A program made the translations under genes and the position numbers. 60,000 nt of DNA from Lingula anatina (taxonomy: Eukaryota > Brachiopoda > Lingulata > Lingulida > Lingulidae): contig NW_019775384.1 in NCBI RefSeq assembly GCF_001039355.2, forward strand, positions 228,332 to 288,331. Reading direction: 5' to 3'. Shown one piece after another: positions 54,360-57,118 of this stretch (position 1 is the stretch's first letter; the number at the start of each line of letters is the position of its first letter). The notes under the pieces were generated by a model. That model searched no databases and was not told where the DNA came from. It worked only from the letters and a program-made list of their open reading frames with translations.

Positions 54360-55591
54360 TTTTGGACCCTGTGATGAGTGTTACATTTAAACATATTAAC
54401 AAAAACCTGACACAGTCAATAAAAGATGCAACACAAGTGTGGCTAATTTCAAGAGTGATTTGGTCCATCAATACAGCATTACTCGCAACCAAGACAGAAG
54501 AAGGGATTTGGTTTTTATCTTGTGTGTCTGTTTACCTCCCGTAACATCATTTCAATATGTATCTGCATACTGTCTTATAACAATTCATAGAACCAATTAT
54601 TCTTAATATACGGTCTATTTGTAATTTGGTTCTTATTTCCAGTGTTCTGTTAGTTGCGGGCGTGGAACTCAGGTCCGTTCCATCACCTGTCAGTCTCACA
54701 CCAACACAGTGATTAAGGACCATCATTGTTCTCGGTCAACAAAGCCAAGCAGCCATCAAGACTGCTCCATGCCACGGTGCACCACAACCACAACAACAAC
54801 TACAACGACTACTACAACACCGCCTACAACAACTACTACAACTACAACCACTACTCCACAACCTAGAGTGTACCACTGGAGAACAGGGGGATGGACCACT
54901 GTAAGCATTATTGTTGTGATTAGTGAATTGGGAACTGCTAGTGGGTCAACTTTTAGTATTTTAAATGTGCTTTTCAGCTTATACATAATAAAACCTACAA
55001 CTTTTATAATACTGTTCTGAGCACCTTTTTTTTTTTTTTTTTTTTTAAAAACTAAATTTGGACATTGTTCTAACAGTTCCAACCTTTAATTTGGACATGT
55101 GGTGCTGGAATTGTTAGTATGGGCAGTGAATGATTTATGTTCTTGGGGTAAAAAATTGGAACTGCCAGTCATTGTCTCTGTAACAAACACTTATTTGTCT
55201 ATGTCATATTACCTTTGGAATATTTTAATGTCCTGATGAAAAATTGGAACTGCCAGTCATCGATCATCTCTGTAACAAACACTCATTTGTCTATGTCATA
55301 TTGCCTTTGGAATATTTTAATCTCCTGATGAACAGAGAGTTAGATATAATGTATGACTTTTCTTATTCAGTGCTCAACAAGTTGTGATGAAGGGAACAGG
55401 GAGCGCATGGTTGTGTGTCAGGACCAACATAACACCAGGGTCCATGATTCTTATTGCTTTCACCTCACTAAACCTACAAATATTGAAAGATGCCGTCTGT
55501 CTTACTGTGGACATTGGAGGATGGGAGACTGGAGTCAGGTAAGTGCAGAAAGTTTTCATTCATTCATTTAACTCGACAGGAGGACAGACAG

Positions 55592-55627
<36 letters not shown>

Positions 55628-57118
55628 CTTTATCCATCTCAAATATAGAGGTTAAATATGAGACTTAATAAGTAAAAGAACAGAATTCTGTAATTTATAT
55701 TTAACCATTACATTTCTTGCTGTTAAAACATAAATTGATTTGAATATTGGTTTGCTTTATATTCAGTGTTCAGTAAGTTGTGGAAAAGGGGTGGCTACAC
55801 GCTACATAGCCTGTATTTCGAGAACAAAAAAACAAGAGCAAGAAATAATGGAAGATTCCAGCTGCGATCCTGCCCTCAAGCCGCCAGCAACAGAAATGTG
55901 TGAGATAGATTGCCCGGAAAGAACCGACATTCACACTGAGAATTCCAGAATTAAGATAACACCCAGAAGACATGATATTCTGCATGTCGAGCCAGATCCC
56001 AAGAAATACGACATTGTGAAAATTGAAAGTAATAAAGTAGAACACACGCGGCATTGGAGGGCTGGCCGCTGGAGTGAGGTGTGTACAGTTTTACATGTGT
56101 CACACTCAACACAATCTCATGCATTTTTTTCACATCCTGCACACTCTTTAAATTCTCTAGGACACAACTAACACAATTTGAATGCCACGTGTAGAAGTTG
56201 CTCATAGAAAGGTCCAAAAGGAAGAAATTAATAAAATTTCGTGCAGGGATTGACCCTCCCCCCTCCTTTCAGAAAAAAAAAATAATAATAATAATAAATA
56301 ATAAATAAAGGGAATTTAAAAACTAAGCAAACAAATACATATATACTTATTTTCAACTGAGAAAATTAATATTCTGTGGCTGTTTCAGTGTTCCAAGACC
56401 TGCGAGACAGGCTGGAGGATCAGAAAAGTGGTCTGTATGGATGAGAAGGGACCCACTGAGGGGTGTCACAAGGACCAGATGCCCCCCAGTAAAGAGCAGT
56501 GCAATGCTGGAGGATGTCCAGTTTGGAGTTTTGGCAACTGGGGCATAGTAAGTCTCATAACATTTTGTTCCTTATTTGTTATTGTAGTTGGGCTTTTGCC
56601 ATAGACTATTGCAGACATTTATCCTGAATTTTGAAATTTTAGATTATATTTGATTTGATGAACTTTTTATATCATAAAGAACTGTATATCAGAATGATTC
56701 TGAAATCAGCTAGTACCCAGTACATTGTGTCAGAATCCTCACGTGGTAAATACCTTTCATTTGTTGTTAAGAGGTATAAAAATTGACAACTTTAAAACTG
56801 TTCATATGACATAAATTTCAGTGCTCTGCAAGCTGCGGAGAAGGCACTCAGAACCGAATGGTGCGCTGCCGAATGCGTAATGGCACTGTGCTGACAGACA
56901 GCCATTGCAAAGGGACCACAAAACCTGCTGATACCCAAAAATGTTCCATCAAACCTTGTCCCACAGCCCCAAGTGTGGTTAACAGCAGAGAACAGGGTCA
57001 AGGTGAAGGTCAGAAAGGTCAGGACAGGGGTCAAGGTCACAGAGGTCAAGATAACAGAGGTCATGTCCACAGAGAAGAAACCAGACGAGGTCACTGGAAA
57101 AACGGACCATGGTCTAGG
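7604..57118 (+). CDS. ADAMTS9: ADAMTS9/ADAMTS20/GON-1-type secreted metalloprotease (26 exons, partial at both ends)
   Basis: This gene encodes a secreted zinc endopeptidase of the ADAMTS family; relatives cut proteoglycans such as versican and aggrecan and remodel extracellular matrix. The 26 exons total 4,083 nt and read as 1,361 codons with no stop and matching phases at every junction. Domain order by visible residue: propeptide 1-125 with Cys63 and furin site RRKR 122-125; reprolysin-type catalytic domain about 126-335 with HELGH 274-278, His284 and Met-turn Met304; disintegrin-like domain about 336-430; TSR1 436-490; Cys-rich about 490-600 with [11 protein letters not shown] 588-598; spacer about 600-780; TSR2 to TSR9 and the start of TSR10. 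At least ten TSRs argue for the ADAMTS9/20/GON-1 class rather than shorter family members, as does the spacer sequence. Start and stop codons are outside the window, and the C-terminal GON domain typical of this class is not seen. Exact orthology to ADAMTS9 versus ADAMTS20 cannot be decided here. Confidence 0.93.
8214..8389 (+). mobile_element. Short inverted-repeat transposon (MITE-like), copy 1
   Basis: A 176-bp element begins CAGGGGCGGATCCAGAG and ends with CCGCCCCTG; the first 11 bases and the reverse complement of the last 11 are identical. It is flanked by the 5-bp direct repeat TGAAG. The interior has no transposase frame and contains TCTGACAGTCTTCC-like motifs near both ends. A diverged copy lies at 49913-50075. 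The ends resemble those of hAT-type elements, but those make 8-bp duplications, so class is open. Confidence 0.8.
8826..8853 (+). repeat. (TC)n microsatellite
   Basis: About 14 TC/CT dinucleotides. Confidence 0.95.
9141..9154 (+). repeat. Poly-G run (14)
   Basis: Fourteen G bases, followed at about 9223-9262 by an interrupted GA-rich tract. Confidence 0.95.
9333..9355 (+). promoter_or_regulatory. Candidate nuclear-receptor response element
   Basis: AGGTCATGACCT at 9344-9355 is a perfect palindrome of two AGGTCA half-sites with no spacer, the classical TRE-palindrome shape. An AGGTCT at 9333-9338 lies five bases before it in direct orientation, giving a DR5-like arrangement. Such sites bind nuclear receptors in animals. 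Function in this intron is inference from sequence only. Confidence 0.35.
10470..10515 (+). repeat. (GT)23 microsatellite
   Basis: Uninterrupted GT array, followed by degenerate TG-rich sequence and an eight-plus G run near 10544. Confidence 0.97.
11321..11378 (+). repeat. (CT)n microsatellite
   Basis: About 29 CT dinucleotides with one CA interruption. Confidence 0.97.
15865..15910 (+). repeat. (CA)23 microsatellite
   Basis: Uninterrupted CA array. Confidence 0.97.
22763..22848 (+). repeat. Compound (TC)n(CA)n(CT)n(GT)n microsatellite
   Basis: Pyrimidine CT blocks, a short CA insert and a terminal GT block form one compound array. It is preceded by no gene and followed by degenerate GA-rich sequence to about 22920. 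Confidence 0.95.
24401..24830 (+). repeat. 50-bp minisatellite with diverged tail
   Basis: Five near-identical 50-bp units begin at 24401, 24451, 24501, 24551 and 24601, each starting CATCACTAGT or CATCACTACT. Units differ by single bases (for example GACC/GATC, GGTGGT/GGTTGT). From about 24651 a shorter unit with TCCATTACTAGAGTCAATGA is repeated twice and the array decays by about 24830. Each 50-mer holds AGTGAC and GTCACT six bases apart, able to form a small hairpin. Confidence 0.95.
25029..25044 (+). repeat. Poly-G run (16)
   Basis: Sixteen consecutive G bases in intron 1. Confidence 0.95.
27012..27095 (+). repeat. Compound (GA)n(GT)n(GA)n microsatellite
   Basis: A GT core flanked on both sides by GA blocks. 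Confidence 0.95.
35349..35379 (+). repeat. T14-G17 homopolymer pair
   Basis: Fourteen T bases directly followed by 17 G bases, 306 bp before the assembly gap. Length is likely unreliable. Confidence 0.9.
35686..35721. other. Assembly gap (36 N)
   Basis: A run of 36 undetermined bases inside intron 1; its true length is unknown. Confidence 1.
36420..36470 (+). repeat. Interrupted (CT)n tract
   Basis: CT-rich low-complexity sequence with C and T interruptions, just after a poly-G-like run near 36387. Confidence 0.85.
39040..39186 (+). other. Coding-like fragment of unknown origin
   Basis: An open stretch of 48 codons plus a stop (TGA at 39184) reads like real protein: it starts [20 protein letters not shown] and ends [18 protein letters not shown], with charged and hydrophobic residues in a plausible mix. 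The frame extends upstream to 38968 with lower-quality sequence, and a CAG acceptor at 39018-39020 precedes it. It cannot be an ADAMTS exon: entering it at the phase left by exon 1 meets a stop after a few codons. I do not recognise the family; it may be a retrocopied exon fragment, a transposon relic or chance. Confidence 0.3.
39599..39882 (+). CDS. ADAMTS9: ADAMTS exon 2: end of propeptide, furin site, start of catalytic domain
   Basis: Encodes residues 67-161; the split codon with exon 1 gives Asp67. A basic, His-rich linker ([11 protein letters not shown], 76-86) follows the Cys63 region. The proprotein-convertase site RRKR|S is at 122-126, with an extra basic GKRK at 73-76. The mature enzyme would start [18 protein letters not shown], the usual first strand of the ADAMTS catalytic domain. 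Acceptor CTTTGCAG, donor GTT|GTAAGT at phase 0. Confidence 0.95.
39883..41143 (+). other. Intron 2
   Basis: Intron of 1,261 bp between two catalytic-domain exons. The only notable content is the (TTTA)n microsatellite that ends 12 bases before the downstream exon. Nothing else is recognised. Confidence 0.85.
41081..41131 (+). repeat. (TTTA)n microsatellite beside exon 3 acceptor
   Basis: About 12.5 TTTA units ending 12 bases before exon 3, so the array occupies the place of the polypyrimidine tract and branch region. Confidence 0.95.
41144..41227 (+). CDS. ADAMTS9: ADAMTS exon 3: catalytic domain
   Basis: Encodes residues 162-189, exactly 28 codons with phase 0 at both ends. [12 protein letters not shown] and the strand [11 protein letters not shown] match the second part of the ADAMTS metalloprotease fold. 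The acceptor TTTGATTTCACAG lies directly after a (TTTA)n microsatellite, and the donor is AAG|GTAAGT. Because the exon is symmetric, skipping would keep frame but remove a core strand. Confidence 0.95.
41350..41379 (+). repeat. Perfect 14-bp inverted repeat (hairpin)
   Basis: TATGTACAGACACA and its exact reverse complement are separated by two bases (GA). The right arm's TGTCTGTACAT recurs in direct orientation at 42862-42872, which may mark the far end of one repetitive unit. Confidence 0.85.
41391..41435 (+). repeat. CpG-rich CGTCG/GCC repeat tract
   Basis: GTCGTCGCC-type triplet repeats, sharply GC- and CpG-rich against the AT-rich intron. Downstream (41500-41740) a module with TTCGAAAATCAGCAT occurs twice. 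Confidence 0.8.
42146..42845 (+). repeat. 354-bp tandem duplication in intron 3
   Basis: Two copies, about 42146-42499 and 42500-42845, share most of their length including GACTTT(G/A)AAGTTCCATG and ATCAAAATTTGAAGAAACCC. Copy 1 carries a short TTTA-rich insert absent from copy 2. No coding content is seen. Confidence 0.9.
43606..43644 (+). repeat. (GA)n microsatellite
   Basis: About 19 GA dinucleotides in intron 3. Confidence 0.95.
44937..45058 (+). CDS. ADAMTS9: ADAMTS exon 4: catalytic domain
   Basis: Encodes residues 190-229 plus two bases. [16 protein letters not shown] and [12 protein letters not shown] are the conserved ADAMTS catalytic-domain segments leading to the TR(E/Q)DIC turn. 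Acceptor TTTTTTTTCAG; donor ACAAG|GTAAAC at phase 2. The following intron (473 bp) shows only a poly-A run. Confidence 0.95.
45532..45572 (+). CDS. ADAMTS9: ADAMTS exon 5: catalytic domain, 41-nt micro-exon
   Basis: Encodes the end of split Arg230, residues 231-243 ([13 protein letters not shown]) and the first base of Gly244. It supplies the two cysteines just before the LAELG segment. This exon is too short to find as an open reading frame; the call rests on family match, phase fit on both sides (2 in, 1 out) and good sites (TTATTTTCAG, TTAG|GTAAGA). A 267-bp intron follows. Confidence 0.93.
45840..45945 (+). CDS. ADAMTS9: ADAMTS exon 6: catalytic domain with zinc-binding HELGH
   Basis: Encodes residues 244-279. 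[10 protein letters not shown] is followed by [20 protein letters not shown] with His274, the catalytic Glu275 and His278 of the metzincin zinc site. The intron splits Val279 directly after the HELGH motif, so the third zinc ligand is in the next exon. Acceptor CCAACCCAG, donor CATGT|GTAAGT. A 424-bp intron without recognisable content follows. Confidence 0.97.
46370..46522 (+). CDS. ADAMTS9: ADAMTS exon 7: end of zinc motif and Met-turn
   Basis: Encodes residues 279-329 plus two bases. It completes the zinc motif as HELGHVFSLPHD with His284 as third ligand. The Met-turn follows as NVMAPTL (Met304). [20 protein letters not shown] and [16 protein letters not shown] are typical of the family. 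The metzincin glycine after the second His is Ser281 here; ADAMTS9-like enzymes commonly have Asn. Donor TTTTTAGA|GTAAGT. Confidence 0.97.
46801..46968 (+). repeat. Tandem duplication of a splice-acceptor region in intron 7
   Basis: About 75 bp ending in a TTTCCCTGCAGGTC-like acceptor occurs twice in tandem, starting at 46801 and at 46904 (about 103 bp apart). The second copy is the real acceptor of exon 8. The first is a decoy whose CAG ends at 46867. Splicing there would add six residues and then a TGA stop. Confidence 0.9.
46969..47125 (+). CDS. ADAMTS9: ADAMTS exon 8: catalytic/disintegrin boundary
   Basis: Encodes residues 330-382. [10 protein letters not shown] (332-341) closes the catalytic domain; [20 protein letters not shown] and CPYM begin the disintegrin-like domain. 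The split codon makes Glu330. Acceptor TTTCCCTGCAG is the downstream copy of a duplicated site; donor ATG|GTATGT is phase 0. Intron 8 (1,375 bp, 47126-48500) holds short diverged direct repeats near 47390 and 47498 but no coding content. Confidence 0.95.
48501..48605 (+). CDS. ADAMTS9: ADAMTS exon 9: disintegrin-like domain
   Basis: Encodes residues 383-417, 35 codons with phase 0 at both ends. [20 protein letters not shown] followed by [13 protein letters not shown] is the conserved disintegrin-like core with paired cysteines. Despite the domain name no RGD is present, which is normal for ADAMTS. Acceptor TTCATTTCAG is strong; donor AAG|GTCTGT is weaker than its neighbours. A 266-bp intron follows. 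Confidence 0.95.
48872..49014 (+). CDS. ADAMTS9: ADAMTS exon 10: end of disintegrin-like domain and first half of TSR1
   Basis: Encodes residues 418-464 plus two bases. WCMRGECV ends the disintegrin-like domain. TSR1 starts [19 protein letters not shown] (435-453). It carries a WxxW pair (Trp437, Trp440), the C-mannosylation context, and CSRSCG, the O-fucosylation consensus CXX(S/T)CG. Acceptor ATTCTCCAG; donor CCTCC|GTATGT at phase 2. A 353-bp intron without features follows. Confidence 0.96.
49368..49431 (+). CDS. ADAMTS9: ADAMTS exon 11: TSR1, second part (64 nt)
   Basis: Encodes residues 465-486. [20 protein letters not shown] is the conserved lower half of the central TSR, the segment that meets the Cys-rich domain. 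It is too short to appear as an open frame; the call rests on family match and phase fit. Acceptor TTATTTTCAG; donor AGG|GTAAGA at phase 0. The 305-bp intron that follows has only an A-rich run. Confidence 0.93.
49737..49854 (+). CDS. ADAMTS9: ADAMTS exon 12: start of Cys-rich domain
   Basis: Encodes residues 487-525 plus one base. DCP closes TSR1; [20 protein letters not shown] then WVPKLYTG is the standard start of the ADAMTS Cys-rich domain. Acceptor CTTCCCAG, donor ACGG|GTAAGT at phase 1. Confidence 0.96.
49913..50075 (+). mobile_element. Short inverted-repeat transposon (MITE-like), copy 2 (degraded)
   Basis: About 163 bp alignable over its length with the element at 8214-8389: AGATCCAGAGATA, TTCTGACAGT, TTGATCCAT, TTCATTTTTGACC and CTAGAAGATG recur in order. 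Its ends have decayed (CAGGACAGATCCAGAG, and GCCCATG on the right). It is flanked by AGAGA on both sides, again 5 bp. It fills half of intron 12, ending 104 bases before exon 13. Confidence 0.75.
50180..50316 (+). CDS. ADAMTS9: ADAMTS exon 13: Cys-rich domain
   Basis: Encodes residues 526-571. [19 protein letters not shown] and [20 protein letters not shown] match the Cys-rich domain. I chose the acceptor ATGTTTCAG before 50180 because it keeps the family's spacing between the split glycine and the first cysteine. A second in-frame acceptor 18 nt upstream (exon from 50162) would insert six residues. Donor AGG|GTAAGC at phase 0. A 236-bp intron follows. Confidence 0.93.
50553..50673 (+). CDS. 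ADAMTS9: ADAMTS exon 14: Cys-rich to spacer
   Basis: Encodes residues 572-611 plus one base. It contains the family hallmark [11 protein letters not shown] (588-598), preceded by [15 protein letters not shown], then HRFRGPVVF entering the spacer. Asn595-Ser-Ser is a possible N-glycosylation site, conserved in the family. Acceptor GTGTTTCAG; donor TTTTTG|GTAATG is weak-looking. The 507-bp intron that follows shows nothing else recognisable. Confidence 0.96.
51181..51276 (+). CDS. ADAMTS9: ADAMTS exon 15: spacer domain
   Basis: Encodes residues 612-643 plus one base. [18 protein letters not shown] is the signature first strand of the spacer domain; DDTYLA follows across the junction. Spacer exosites set substrate choice in studied relatives. 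Acceptor TTTTTTTCAG, donor TTAG|GTGAGG. The 352-bp intron 15 contains a 24-base T run (51441-51464). Confidence 0.95.
51441..51464 (+). repeat. Poly-T run (24)
   Basis: Twenty-four T bases in intron 15. Confidence 0.95.
51629..51795 (+). CDS. ADAMTS9: ADAMTS exon 16: spacer domain
   Basis: Encodes residues 644-699. [37 protein letters not shown] and [13 protein letters not shown] closely follow the ADAMTS9/20 spacer pattern, the best single argument for this subclass besides TSR number. Asn687-Cys-Ser is a possible but uncommon N-glycan sequon. Acceptor CTTTTCTAG, donor ATG|GTAATA at phase 0. The 536-bp intron has a short C run (near 52250-52260). Confidence 0.95.
52332..52458 (+). CDS. ADAMTS9: ADAMTS exon 17: end of spacer domain
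   Basis: Encodes residues 700-741 plus one base. [19 protein letters not shown] continues the spacer, then [19 protein letters not shown] leads into a cysteine-containing link ahead of TSR2. Acceptor TTGTGCCCAG, donor CAAG|GTAATA. The 468-bp intron after it shows no features. Confidence 0.94.
52927..53053 (+). CDS. ADAMTS9: ADAMTS exon 18: cysteine-rich link before TSR2
   Basis: Encodes residues 742-783 plus two bases. [20 protein letters not shown], then [19 protein letters not shown], has cysteines spaced like the second half of a TSR. Together with the end of exon 17 it may form a diverged TSR lacking the tryptophan strand; this is inference. The acceptor TTATGATTAG has a purine-broken pyrimidine tract and is the weakest in the gene. 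Donor TTAGG|GTAAGT. A 173-bp intron follows. Confidence 0.9.
53227..53434 (+). CDS. ADAMTS9: ADAMTS exon 19: TSR2 and start of TSR3
   Basis: Encodes residues 784-853. TSR2 opens [17 protein letters not shown]. Its CSSRCG has Arg where O-fucosylation needs Ser or Thr, so this repeat is predicted to lack O-fucose. The exon ends with HWGYTDWTQ, the tryptophan strand of TSR3, just before the first cysteine. Acceptor CCTTCAG, donor CAG|GTACAT at phase 0. A 237-bp intron follows. Confidence 0.95.
53672..53836 (+). CDS. ADAMTS9: ADAMTS exon 20: TSR3 core and start of TSR4
   Basis: Encodes residues 854-908 (55 codons, phase 0 to 0). It starts CSATCGGG, a full O-fucose consensus, and ends DWYVMEWSL, the start of TSR4. 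From here each exon begins at the first cysteine of one repeat and ends after the tryptophan strand of the next. Acceptor CATTCCCAG, donor CTG|GTGAGT. Confidence 0.96.
54116..54280 (+). CDS. ADAMTS9: ADAMTS exon 21: TSR4 core and start of TSR5
   Basis: Encodes residues 909-963, the same length as exon 20 (55 codons). It starts [10 protein letters not shown] with intact O-fucose consensus and ends TWQTGTWTA. Acceptor CTCATTTCAG, donor GCA|GTAAGC. The 362-bp intron contains an (ATT)n microsatellite (about 54321-54357). Confidence 0.96.
54321..54357 (+). repeat. (ATT)n microsatellite
   Basis: About ten ATT units in intron 21, with a 21-base T run of similar low complexity at 55026-55046 in the next intron. 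Confidence 0.95.
54643..54900 (+). CDS. ADAMTS9: ADAMTS exon 22: TSR5 core, Thr-rich linker, start of TSR6
   Basis: Encodes residues 964-1049. TSR5 core starts [10 protein letters not shown]. After CSMPRC comes a mucin-like run of 13 Thr, Pro-Pro and 10 Thr (1010-1034), then [15 protein letters not shown] beginning TSR6. The linker is probably heavily O-glycosylated and extended; it is encoded by ACN triplets of mixed third base. Acceptor TTATTTCCAG, donor ACT|GTAAGC. The 470-bp intron has a T run and an 88-bp tandem duplication. Confidence 0.95.
55151..55332 (+). repeat. 88-bp tandem duplication in intron 22
   Basis: Two adjacent copies start AAAAATTGGAACTGCCAGTC at 55151 and 55239 and both end near TCCTGATGAA. 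They differ by a few substitutions and a small insertion. The second copy ends about 38 bp before exon 23. Confidence 0.92.
55371..55538 (+). CDS. ADAMTS9: ADAMTS exon 23: TSR6 core and start of TSR7
   Basis: Encodes residues 1050-1105 (56 codons). It starts CSTSCDEG: the glycine after the second cysteine is Asp, breaking the strict O-fucose consensus. It ends HWRMGDWSQ, the tryptophan strand of TSR7. Acceptor TCTTATTCAG, donor CAG|GTAAGT. The 228-bp intron contains a (GA)n microsatellite. Confidence 0.95.
55595..55623 (+). repeat. (GA)n microsatellite
   Basis: About 14 GA dinucleotides in intron 23. Confidence 0.95.
55767..56078 (+). CDS. ADAMTS9: ADAMTS exon 24: TSR7 core, charged linker, start of TSR8
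   Basis: Encodes residues 1106-1209 (104 codons), the longest exon in this string. TSR7 core starts CSVSCGKG. After CEIDC a charged linker of roughly 45 residues, including [19 protein letters not shown], precedes HWRAGRWSE of TSR8. I recognise no domain in the linker. Acceptor ATATTCAG, donor GAG|GTGTGT. The 310-bp intron has an (AAT)n tract. Confidence 0.95.
56273..56308 (+). repeat. A-rich/(AAT)n tract
   Basis: A run of A bases followed by AAT and AAATAAT units in intron 24. Confidence 0.9.
56389..56547 (+). CDS. ADAMTS9: ADAMTS exon 25: TSR8 core and start of TSR9
   Basis: Encodes residues 1210-1262 (53 codons). It starts CSKTCETG, with Glu replacing the glycine of the O-fucose consensus, and ends VWSFGNWGI at the start of TSR9. 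Acceptor CTGTTTCAG, donor ATA|GTAAGT. A 274-bp intron follows. Confidence 0.95.
56822..57118 (+). CDS. ADAMTS9: ADAMTS exon 26 (last visible): TSR9 core, Gly/Gln-rich linker, start of TSR10
   Basis: Encodes residues 1263-1361. TSR9 core [10 protein letters not shown] has an intact O-fucose consensus. A low-complexity linker (1320-1343) rich in Gly, Gln, Arg and Asp follows, encoded by repeats around GGTCA. The exon ends HWKNGPWSR, the tryptophan strand of TSR10, so at least one more exon must lie beyond the window. The donor AGG|GTAGGC is weak; reading through it meets a stop after 11 more residues, which would leave TSR10 unfinished. Confidence 0.93.

Noticed and set aside
54756-55082. Minus-strand open frame rich in valine
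   Set aside because: It is the complement of the Thr-coding repeat and of a poly-T run; no family resemblance.
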